A stretch of 64,000 nt of DNA from Coriaria nepalensis (taxonomy: Eukaryota; Streptophyta; Magnoliopsida; Cucurbitales; Coriariaceae): positions 253,001-317,000 of the forward strand of contig CP114499.1 in NCBI GenBank assembly GCA_027186245.1. Reading direction: 5' to 3'. This document shows positions 45,401 through 56,300 of this stretch, in pieces. Under the pieces are notes generated by a model, which saw only the letters and a program-made list of their open reading frames with translations, did no database searches and was not told where the DNA came from. The first letter of the stretch is position 1. Each line of letters opens with the position of its first letter. Both the position numbers and the translations under genes were made by a program.

Positions 45401-47395
45401 TTACAGAAACAAGACTGAGATCAAGAGGGTAACAGTGAGGGCAAGAAAACAAGCGTCTTGATCAACTTTAACTAGCCCTCCATCACTATCATCAGTATCG
45501 TTGCCAACTCCTGTCGGAGTCGAGCCAGTGCCGATCCCTCCTAGCACTCCCGGAGCAGGTGTCATGGTGGTATATGGATTGGCAGTCATGCCGGTTTTTG
45601 GTGCGGTTGTGGCGGTTGGGTTGGTTGGTGTAGAGGGTGTTGTGTTGGTTGGGTTGGTGGGTGTAGAGGGTGTTGCCGTCGTTGGTGGTGCTATTGTAGT
45701 CGAAGTACCAGTGGCTGTGCCTGTTGGACTGTATTCAAGAAACATTAATATTATTACGAGGGTCGCCAAGAAAAGTAGATTGGAAATCACAAAAAGCATT
45801 TGAAACTTGAGGTCAATTACAAACATGTAAGAATTGTGTATTAAGATTAGCTTTAAATTAACATGATTTATATGTTTATGACAAGACAACAAAACAACAA
45901 AACAACAAAACAATCAAACAACCAAACAACCAAACAACCACACAACCACACAACCAAACAACAAAACAACAAAACAACAAAACAAAACAACAAAGTTGAC
46001 TCAAATCTCAAGAAACTTGTTCATCTGAAGGAGGGAAAAGAAAAAAAACTCGTACGAATTCCCTTTAAAAAATCCTTTCCACACCATAACAATTACAAAA
46101 GCATTGACACTGCTTTTGATATTTCAAGGGGGCCAAGTCTTTTTGACTCTCAAGCAATGACAGTTCGAATCTTTTACCCAAAAACAAAAGTGTAGACCAC
46201 TCGTAGTTGTAACTAGGACTACTATTTATTTAAGTAGATCAAAGTTTTTATTATTATTTTTATTCATTTTTTATATATTTTTTTTGGTCAACAATCAAAG
46301 TTTTCAATTGAATCTACGATTATTTTGAGTATCTTTGGTGACAAAGTTAGTCGGAGGGACACAACATGCAATTACAATATTTTATGTTTTAAAAAATAAA
46401 TAAATAATAATATATATATAAAGTGTTTATTTGTAAGGATGCAAAGTAAAAAGTAGAAACAGCATTAAACTAATTAAACTTATCTTTAAATGCTTATGAT
46501 CAAAAGTTAGGTCGGTCTCTAAGTAGAAATTTAAGCTTTTGATTTGATCTTAAAATATATTAATAATAAAATGAATTAATTTACAAAATTAAAAATTTAA
46601 ATATATAATATATTTTCAATAAATTTTGTGATTTATGAGTAAATATTTCTCGATTTTGTTAAACTTTCTTTAATTGAGACTATTATCTATTAAAGTTCTT
46701 TTCTTTTTTATTCCTTTTTTAAAATTCGAAAAATTTCGCTGAAATTTTGTTATATTTTTCTAAGTTTTTTTATTTCACTTTATTTATTATTTTTGTTCTC
46801 TTAATTCTTAGGTTGATGCAATGATAATAACAAGTTGTTAGAAGTAGGGCATACCTGGCAGTAGAAGGGTAAGAACAACCAGTAATGCCTAAGATTAAAC
46901 CATTGACAATAAAAAAGCTTGAGATGAGAGTTTTGATTCAGATTTTGGGTACAAATAATAGACTGTGTTTGAGTGAATGTTTTAGTTACTTACTTGGGTC
47001 AGAAGCAGAAAGGGTAGCAGTGCCAGCAAAATCGCAGGAGTCTTGAACTTGTTGCTTCTTCTGGAAGTAACTGTTGACAGCATAAGAGCAATGAGCCCTG
47101 ACAGTGTTTGGTTGGAAACAAGCCCCGTTTGGATGAAGAGGGTTGCAGTCAGCTCCTGCTCCACAAGCATAGTCTAGCGTTCTTTGTAGTACCATGTCAC
47201 TCAATCCTCCCTTGCATATGCACCAACTATTCCCGCCTTTTTTTCAACCGAAGCATGTTATAAGATGTTAGGAAATGAGAGATTATGCACAATGAGAAAC
47301 ATCTATGGAGTTCAGTTACCAATATCATACAACAACTTACTTGATTGTCCAGCCATGGATAGACTTATGAGCACCACAAAAGCTAAAGTAGCCAT
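45401..47395 (-). CDS. PDCB: Plasmodesmata callose-binding protein (X8/CBM43, GPI-anchored)
   Basis: PDCBs bind callose at the plasmodesmal neck and reduce cell-to-cell movement. Four exons: 47395-47341, 47236-46994, 46888-46855 and 45728-45401, 219 residues. A signal peptide (MATLAFVVLISLSMAG) precedes the X8/CBM43 domain: SWCICKGGLSD, DYACGAGADCNPLHPNGAC, HCSYAVNSYFQKK, SCDFAGTAT, with the conserved Cys residues present. A Thr/Pro-rich linker follows (TPTNPTNTTPSTPTNPT), then a hydrophobic GPI-type tail (ALTVTLLISVLFL). Two acceptors are possible for exon 2; only the AG before 47236 keeps the X8 frame (reading SGNSWCICK). The third exon is a 34-bp microexon. The long last intron carries an 8-bp-period minisatellite. 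Confidence 0.92.
45884..45991. repeat. Minisatellite, period 8 (ACAAAACA / ACCAAACA)
   Basis: About 13 units of an 8-bp motif with the variants ACAAAACA, ACCAAACA and ACCACACA arranged in blocks, inside the last PDCB intron. Because 8 is not a multiple of 3, all frames stay open, which explains the spurious Gln/Asn/Thr ORF there. Confidence 0.85.
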
Positions 47396-48837
47396 GACAG
47401 ACACAGAGAGAGAGAGAGAGAGAGGTGTAAGAAATGTGAAGTCGGCAAGAAGGTTGTAATAACACACTTAAATAGGGAGCTGGCTACCTCCGGTTTTATG
47501 TAAATGGCGGACATGAAAAGGAAAAAAGTCCATGTCTTCCTGGTTATTAACTCGAGTATATATGTATATTGGCCAATATACGAGTATGAATTTGGTTAGT
47601 GCCTTTTTATCGTTATATCGGAGTCTTTTTTCTTTTTTTTTTAATGACTAAGCTTAATTGTTAGACCATAAAAATCTCTCTCTTGGGTGGGAATGAAATT
47701 TGAAAACATTTTGAACGAGACAAGAAAATATAAAAAAGTATGAAAGATCCCAATTACTGGGTTAGTTTAGATTATATAGCATTATGTGACCCTAACATAT
47801 GAATCGAGCTACATGTCACTTCTCTAATTAGGATTATAATCCCAATTTACATCATTTTAACATGGTATAGTACTTATTAAACCATATGATCTCTATCGTT
47901 TTGAGTTCATAATGTGGATAGTTCAAAAGCAACATATATAGAGAAAAATGCATACACATGTCACACTATTCAAAGCATCCAAAAACTGGCACTGATCCTG
48001 ATCATCCTCTTAAGTCTCAAGTTTTGTCTCATGCACTTACGAAGATGATGCTTGTGGTCCATAGTTTATGGTGTGAGCCCAAATAAGATGGCTCAATAGG
48101 CTTCTTTTGAGTTCAAACTGATGATTTGGTGAATTTTTGTCAGTTAAGGAAATAATTAAATTGGTATAAAACACATAATTAGATTTATTTTGAAGATAAT
48201 AGAAAGGTTGTGGACTGTTCTAGAGATATAGAAAGTTATGGGACTATTTGAAAATAATGAAATGAGAGAGAGCTACTCTCTCATTTATTCCTCATGATCA
48301 AATCAAAAAATCAGAACTGAAAATTTGCATAGCCGCGACAGCATCCTGTCTTGGCTCGATTTGCTCCACATTTTTCAATGGTTTGATCTACTTGAAATTT
48401 CCGGTTTGTTCTTCATATTTCCTTGTGATGTTTGCTTTGTTAGTTTTCAAATTAGGAAGAAAACGTAGCTGAAAATTTGAGTTAGGAATTGTAAAATCTT
48501 TGTTAATTATTTGATTGATGTTGGATGAGCTTGTGTATTAATGGATCTAGAACTTTGCTGTATACTTGTATCGAAAACTCTATCACTAGAGCTTATCAGA
48601 ATTCCATAACTCAAGTGAATTAGCTTCATTTAAAAGTGAACCCCTATAAAAAAAATCTCTTGTTTCATTTAATTTCTGAATGTATATTGTTTTCCTATTA
48701 AATCAACTTATTTTGTAAATAAGTAGGCATGACTGATTTTTCGCTATATGAACATTGACGTAATAAACTAGACAATACGTTGAAAATTGAACTTATAATT
48801 GTTATAATCTATCAACACTTGGTAAACATGTGGGGAT
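47396..48837. other. PDCB promoter and intergenic spacer
   Basis: The (GA)n tract at about 47401-47423 is in the PDCB leader. The rest is AT-rich with no recognisable coding content. Confidence 0.5.
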
Positions 48838-49336
48838 AACCTGGGTAGTGGATAGACCATTGAAGGAGTAGCCCATTGCAATGTGAGCCCATACCCCTCA
48901 TCCATGTTCAACTTCTCGGCCGTTAGCCTGTCCAGAAGATCCCATTAGAATGCATGAACTAAGGCCGCAGTTAGTAACTGGACCATCCTAACGCCCAAAC
49001 TCTATCTAGCATATATTCTTCTCCCAGCCCCAAACGGTATGACCTCAAAATTATTTCCCCTCATGTCAGCATCTCCTTTTTTGCCACCCGGTATGAACCT
49101 CGCTAACCTAAACTCAAGCGGTCGTTCCACTTGTTTAGGTCATGTGAAATGGCCCATAAATTAAGCAACAACATTGATGACCCCTTCAGGATATGGTAGC
49201 TATTGATTTCGCAGCTCTCCGCCACCATCCAAGGGAGAGATAATGGGGTTGATGGGTATAGCCTAAAAGTTTCTTTCACAACCGCCGGAGATAAGTCAGG
49301 TAGGCCAAGTCTATCATTTTGCGAGGCCCTTGTCAA
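48838..49336 (-). pseudogene. Flavonoid 3'-hydroxylase-like P450 (CYP75B) fragment, dead
   Basis: The minus strand reads the C-terminal third of a CYP75B-type P450. It includes the K-helix ExxR (VVKETFRLYPSTPLSLP), the PERF region in altered form (EFRLARFIPGG), NNFEVIPFGAGRR and NMDEGYGLTLQ. Four kinds of damage are visible. A 1-base deletion near 49125 (after KW) shifts the frame. There are stops at the codon after RRIYAR and in the segment HAF-stop-WDLLD. The heme-ligand Cys is Tyr (FGAGRRIYAR instead of FGAGRRICAG). A short deletion sits before the K-helix. No upstream exons were found. It cannot make a functional hydroxylase. Confidence 0.82.
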
Positions 49337-51559
49337 TCATTTTTGCGGCAACAAATTTTTCCGATATTAATAATATGTTACGAGGACCACTCATATGACC
49401 CAGTTGATCGTCTTTCTATATATGTATTATATGTAACATGGCTAATAGGAAATCAAGCGTATAGAGTGAGTGTCATTAGACATGATTGTAAAAGAGATTC
49501 CAAACAAAGGCGAGCTACGTGATACATACATTACCGATGAGATGAGAGTAAAAATGTAAGGAGATAAAATACATTATATAAAAGTTAAGTGAGTAAAAAT
49601 ATATTTTTAATAAAAATTTAAAAATTATATTTATAAGAAATTTAATAATTTTAAGTTAAAATGTAAATTTTAGTAAAGTTGGGGTAGTCAATATCCTCCT
49701 TACATGCCCCCACCCCCCTATCTTTGCCCTGAATGTGGTAGCTCTAGAATATGGTATTCATTAAGGTCTCAAATGCACATTGATATGTGTTTTTCTTTTC
49801 TTCTCTTTTGATTAGGAATCTTAATGTTATTGAAAGACATACATATAAGAATTAATTCACTTTTTAATTTTTATATAATTCAATTTTTATAAATTCATCG
49901 ATGTATAGTTTCATACCAATTTTCTAATTTATGCATAATTCAAATGAAATTTTTTTTTGTCCCAATAAACAGAATCAGACCATCGAAATTGATGTGGCAT
50001 GCTGACATGTATGCTAAATCATCAAAAATAATTATTAATTATTATTTCATCCATAATAATTTATTATTTTAAAATTTCTCTTTTATTAATTATTTTCTTT
50101 TAAATCTAAATTTTCTTCTTTTTCTTTTTTTTTTGAAAAATAAAAAAAATTGGAGAAAAATAAATCGAAATAATTTAAATTTTTACGAAAAAAATCTATC
50201 GAAATAATCTAATTTTTTCATAAAATATCGAATCGCATCAAATATTAATGAAAAATCTAATCAAATTGATTTCGTTATTCCTCACCAAAAAATCAAATTC
50301 ATTTTTTATAAAATCCTTTATTTCTTTTATAAGTTAATTTATTTAGACTATATATTTTAATTTTACACTTTTACTTCAGTCTACATACAGTAGACTAAAA
50401 TTTTTCTCATTTTCTTGTGGTCCAAGAAATGAGAGTAGTTTATATGAGGTGATGAGCCCAGGTGCCTGCCCAACAACGCTAACCGGTTCAAGTGTGTAGT
50501 ATCCCTGCCCAAATTCCCACTTACAAGTTCCAACAATTATAGATAGCTGCTGTGCTTGCCTGGACATACTACCGAGAATAATCTGATTTGTCCAAACGTG
50601 GCCTAACAATCAATCAGTTCTCTCGACACGTTTTTGTATGTACTTTGTTTTCCTGTTTCGTGGGAACCAGTACCAAATCTTCAGCCGCCTTTACTTCTTC
50701 CAATCATTTGGCACACGTGATACATCGTGTACTTGTGTGAATCTTATTGCACAATTTACACCGTCACCATTTGCACATTGAAGCATGCTAAACAGCTTTA
50801 GTTTGGCCACTAGATTGCTTACATGAGCAACTACTAGGAGGGGGAGAAAAAAAAAAAAAAAAGTTGCGCCACTTCTAGTAACTCATCAAAGTAAAGACAA
50901 AATATGGGACGTGTGTTTTCCAAAGTCAAATGGAAAAGAAGTTGAAATTATGAAAATGGACCAATAAAAAAAAAAAGTAAATTTAGATCCCATAATTTTA
51001 CACATTTTTGATATAAAAAATAAAACTTTAATTATATTTGTATTTGCGTCTGATTCGATTAGATTCATTTACATAATAAATTTTATTAAAATAAATTTAA
51101 TTTTATTAAAGTAAATTTTTTAATTTAAATAATTACCTCGACAAAACTAAATATGACTAATCCGATGTATAGTTTTTTTTTTTTTTACAAAAATTATTTA
51201 TATTATTCAAAAATATAATTAATATATAAGTATTAAATATTTTTAGATTATATTAATTTAAATTATTATTAACTATTAAATTGAATAAAATGTTAGCAAA
51301 TTCTAAAAAAAGTTGATATATATATTTGAGAAATAAATAAATGAATGAATTAGTTCAAATTCACTACAAAGTATAAACTATAATGAGAAAGAAAAAAAAA
51401 ATACAGCTTTAATTTATCAATCCATAAAAAACGTAAAAAGATCCCCGAAAAATATTCGGGTATCTGCAATCAACCAATCGACACCGTCGAAATCTTAAAA
51501 CGTGGGCTCCACATTAATTAGAAGCCACGCGGCAGATTTTAATTGCACAACCACCTACT
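49337..51559. other. Intergenic spacer
   Basis: AT-rich, with no identified gene. A 77-codon minus-strand ORF at 50376-50609 contains a non-low-complexity stretch but has no match I can name. The right end (51480-51560) is the promoter of the large downstream gene. Confidence 0.5.
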
Positions 51560-53340
51560 TTACTCATACAGCGATACAGATCGTTCTCTCTCTCACTGTT
51601 CGGATCTTAGCTCGGATCCAATCAGGTTCGGATCCAAACCACCACCTTCTTCACCCGGACCTCAGCTCTGTTCCTCTAGTTCGTTGAAAATTTTGCACAC
51701 TTTCGATCACTTTTTATCTCTCTCTCTCTCAGCTCAAACACGTCTATTCGTCCTCCGATTCAGACCCTGACGCTTCTGCAACCATTCACTTACTGAGGAT
51801 CCTTTTGAAGCAGCAATGGAGGTCGCTCAACGTCACTGTAAGTTTGCAGTATCCCTTTCTCGCTCTAGAAACCCTAACAAGTACTGTAGGTGCAATATCT
51901 ATTCGCTGACATCAAATCTGTGCTAGGGCCTTAGTTTCGTAACGTTCGGAAGCTCTTTCTTAGCTTATGCAGTTGTTATGTCTTGCCTTGTTTTAACACT
52001 ATCTTAGTAAGAGCCATGGTAAAGTAAATCTTCCCGATCTTGCCCTGTTTGGTTACAAAATGAGATGGTGTCGAGAAAATTTAAGCTCCAGTATCTTCGT
52101 CGTTGTGGGAAAATGGAGGGAAAAGGAAACACATGAAAGTAGTCTATTACTTTTTGGCTTTTTTTTTTCTTCCCCGTAGGAAATGACCAGAAAATGCTCC
52201 AGAGTTGATTGTTTGTCCCGGGCACCTTGGTTGGCCTTCCTCTTTTTTATGGTAGCATTATTGAATGGATATATGCGAAGCTGAAAGTTCAGATTTTTAT
52301 TACTCTCCTATGGCATTCATCTTAACCAAACAGAGCAAAAGGGTATTGGCCGTTAGATTGGTGCTTCTCTGTGCATGCCATGTGTTGTTGTTCTAGGTGG
52401 TTTGGATGGTGATAGTTGGATTTGTTTATACTACAGATGTACAGATTTAATTATTTACAGCGCCCGCGCCCATATTTGGTTTGACAAAAAATTTGCTAGT
52501 GTAACTGTATAATGCATCGGAAAACTCTAGAAGTTGCTTCTTCCAATGTGATGGGAGGAACTGTGTATAAAAGAGTAGTGAAAAGTTCACACACTGATAA
52601 CATAAACACATATAGCTACTGGGGCCAATTGACATGTATGTGACATTTCCACTAGAACTTCAATCATCTTGAATGAAATGCTGCGTGAGACTCCGAACTT
52701 CAATCATCTTGTGACTAGTCTCTTTCCAGCTCTGTCCTCTCTGCTATATTGTTCGAATATGTTTCAATCTAAGGAGTTAGATGACAAAGACGAGGTTTGA
52801 GGTTGAGGCAGCAAAGAGGCTATGTTATTCTATATGTCTAAGATCCTTTGTGTTAGAAAGTTGACTATAACCAATGTAGGGTTCAGGGTGAGAAGTCTTG
52901 TTATAGGGATGCTATTTGCCAACCTGAAGGGTGATATGCCAAGTGAAGTAGAACATTTACTAGAGCGTGTCCCTTAACATTATTTCATTTAACAAGCGGG
53001 AAAGGGCAGCAATAATGTTCATCCTACAGTAGTGGCACATCACTCGTAATTCATTTTTCTACATTTTCATATTTCTATATTTTCATATTTCAAATGATGT
53101 GGTGGCTTTCTGCAGGATAGATTGAGGACTTGGAATGCGGCAGTTGTAGTACCTCCTAACTGTGCTTGAGAGGTAGGTTTTAAAATTGTATCAGGAAAAT
53201 TTGGAGCAATTTGGTCTTAAATCTTAACATAGGAAGTTGGATTTTCTTATTGCGTCAAATTTTTAGCAGCTGAATATCTGCTGGCTTGAATATCTATGCC
53301 TAGCAACGAAGTTGGAGACAGAGTCCGTAATTGAATATCT
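51560..53340 (+). other. Inferred spliced 5' leader of the large gene
   Basis: The likely leader exons are about 51560-51837, 53116-53172 and 53270-53340, with good splice signals at GT 51838, AG 53115, GT 53173 and AG 53269. The first exon ends with an ATG frame of seven codons (from 51816); splicing to 53116 places a TGA immediately after it, making a short upstream ORF. A second upstream ORF arises from the tandem duplication at 53286-53375. Exact ends of the leader are inferred. Confidence 0.5.
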
Positions 53341-53375
53341 ATGCCTAGCAACGAAGTTGGAGACAAAGTCCGTAA
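53286..53375 (+). repeat. 45-bp tandem duplication spanning the start codon
   Basis: Positions 53286-53330 and 53331-53375 are the same 45-bp unit with one base different (GACAGA versus GACAAA). Each copy contains an ATG followed by CCTAGCAACGAAGTTGG. The upstream copy gives ATG, 11 further codons, and TGA, which ends just before the second ATG. Confidence 0.93.
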
Positions 53376-56300
53376 TTTCTTTGGCCAGGAGAAGTTGCTT
53401 CAAGGCCAGCATCAAGGGCAGACCGCTGATGGAAACTGGACAGGGCTACAGAACAGTCCATGGGCTGGAAGCCAAAGACAGATTGGTGCTTCTTTTCTTT
53501 CAAATTCAAAGAATCATAATGGACATCAATCAGGTCTTCTTTATTATTGTGTGTTGTGTTGTGTTTTTTTTTTTTTTTTTCTTCTGTTTATTTCTTGGGA
53601 GGGAGGGGGGGGGGGGGGAAGGGTTGTAGAATATATAATGCAGGTTGCTTCTCATTTTTCCTAATATTACACTTGTATACATTCCTTCTTAGTAGAGTTT
53701 GCAGGGCTACTTTGTTTCTCTCAAACAGACTACCCATTTTGTCATTATATTTAAAAGTTTTATTTTCCTGTACTCGAAGGTTCTGATGGAGGGCAGTCTT
53801 TTAACTTGCATCATGGTTTGAACTTTGCTCAATCAAATCTAGGGCCCGAGTTCAGCAGAAATCAGTCTCACAATCAACAGCCAAATTTGAATGGTTATGT
53901 GCATGGACATCAAATATTCCAGACAGGGCAGAGTGAGGCAAATTCATTGGGAGTGGATCCAGATCTTAAGAAGAAAAGTCTAGTCAGATTGGAAGCCTCG
54001 GACTCTCCAGTGAGTTTTGATCTTTTTGGAGGTCAACAACAAATGAATGGTGGAAACATTAGCATGATGCAGTCTTGGCCGAAGCAGCAGCCAGGGATTT
54101 CTGATATGCAGCTACTACAACAGCAAGCTGTTGTAGCACAATTACAAGACCTTCAAAGGCAACAGCAACTCCATCAGATGGATACAAGGCATCACAGTTC
54201 TATGTACCAGGTTTCGTCCATTGGAAAACAGGCTGCAGCAAATCAGTCTCCTGAATATATCAATGATGTTCCTATTAATGAAGTGTCCAACTATCCATGG
54301 CAGCCTAATCATATGGCTACTAATACACAGTGGCCACAGAATGGTGCATCACCAGTAATGCAAGGGTCCTCAAGTGGACATATATTCCCCTCTGAGCAAA
54401 ATCCGGCTCTTCACTTGATGAGTGCAGTTCCTCAACAGGCTGATCAATTTCTTTATGGAGTTCCTAACAGAAAAAGCATGCCAAGCCCAAATTCATTCAT
54501 TCAAATGGACAACCCTACAGTGCAGCAGATATCAGTTGCCCGTAATTCCTTTCAGGGGAATCAACACGCTACGTTCCCAGACCAGGTTGACATGCAGGGT
54601 GGGACTTCAGTTTCTAGATCGAACTTTCAAGAGATGAATATGTTCAGGGTCACCACTGGTGAGGGGTTTGATAGTGGACTAAACTCAGTAAACTTGCAAC
54701 AATTAAATACCCAGCAAAGAAATGCAGCCTTGCAGGAGTCCCATGAGAAACAGGAACTGGCTGGATCATCAGAATCGTTACGAGAAAAAACAGTAATGCA
54801 GGTACCTCCCTCTGAGAATGTGGCTACCCTAGATCCAACTGAAGAAAAGATTCTGTACGGTTCAGATGACTGTCTGTGGGATGCTTTTGGCGGGAGTGCT
54901 AGCCTAGGCGCAGGAGGCTATGATATCTCTGATGGTACTGAGTCATATAGTGGATTTCCCTCTTTGTTAAGTGGGACTTGGAGTGCGCTTATGCAATCTG
55001 CTGTTGCAGAAACTTCGAGTGATGATGTTCGATTGCAGGAAGACTGGGGTGGTCCGAGCTCTCGGAATGCTGAACCTCCAATTAGCAATCACCAGCCTTC
55101 ATCTGTCAACGACTCTGGCAAATTTCAACCAGCTTGGGATGATAGTAACTCACAGACTGCCCCTAATCTGAATTGTAGATCCTCTGCAATCTCTGTTGAT
55201 GCTAGTATGCCAAATAATAGCAGCAACTATTCTAGTATTCCTGGATTTCAGCATCCGGGGCTGAAAGTCTCTCTTGAACATAGTGAGGGACTGCGGACTG
55301 GGTCCTCACAGAAATTTATTTCTCAGTCTACAGGTGGTAGCAAAATCTTAGATCATACCTACCTACAGAAACCACTTTCAGAAGGCAGTCATCATCATCA
55401 TCAAAACTTCAATTATTCTTTAGGTGCGGAAAAAAATGCAAGTAATATTTCAGGTTCTTGGACTTGCCAACAGGATATATCTTCATATGATAGTACTAAC
55501 CACGCATTCAAGACAAATGGTCTGAACTTCATTGGATCTATGGCCCAGGATAGGGGTGGCAATCTGAAAAATCTTGAAAACCAGAATTCATCCCAAACTT
55601 GGCAGGTTGGTGATGATAAGAGAGCCTCAAATGAAGAAATGTCTCATGACTCTGTAATGTGGAGGACCGATTCAGTTCCTTATTCAAATGTTCAACTGCA
55701 ACACAGAAAACCTGCCTCAGAAAGCCCCCAATCTTGCAATGAACGTTCCAGCATAAAGAATGATGCTGCAGTGCCAAGTTCTAGCAATTTAAGGGCTGAT
55801 CAAGAAGTCCGACAACAACTTCCAAAAAGTCACGAGTCTGCTTTCTGGAAGGATGTTGACTCTCCTGTGAAGTTCAAAGGAGGCAATTTTCTAGGTCAGT
55901 ACCAGAGTCATCCAGACCGGAGTGACAATTCAAACCCCTCTGAGATTAGTGGTCTGGACAAGGAAATAGCTAAAATGCAGAAGGGAAGCTCTAATGAAAA
56001 AAAGAACTTACCTAACAGTTTTCACTCTACTGTATCTCACCATACTTCTGCTTTTGGTTCACAAGAGAATGTCTGGTTAGATTCCAATGATACGCATGCA
56101 ATGCCTGGAAGTAAACAGAATTCATCTGGAAATGCTGGTCGAAAACAATCAGGTCCTCGCAAATTTCAGTATCATCCAATGGGAGATTTGGATGCTGATG
56201 TGGGAACAAAACACTTAACTTATTCAGCGGTTACAGCTCAGCTGCACTCTCAAGTATTCAATGGCCATGACCAAGGGGCCGCTTTGCAATCAAAATCATG

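Noticed and set aside
45863..46195. Gln/Asn/Thr-rich plus-strand ORF of 110 codons
   Set aside because: It is produced by the 8-bp minisatellite in the last PDCB intron and has no independent coding evidence.
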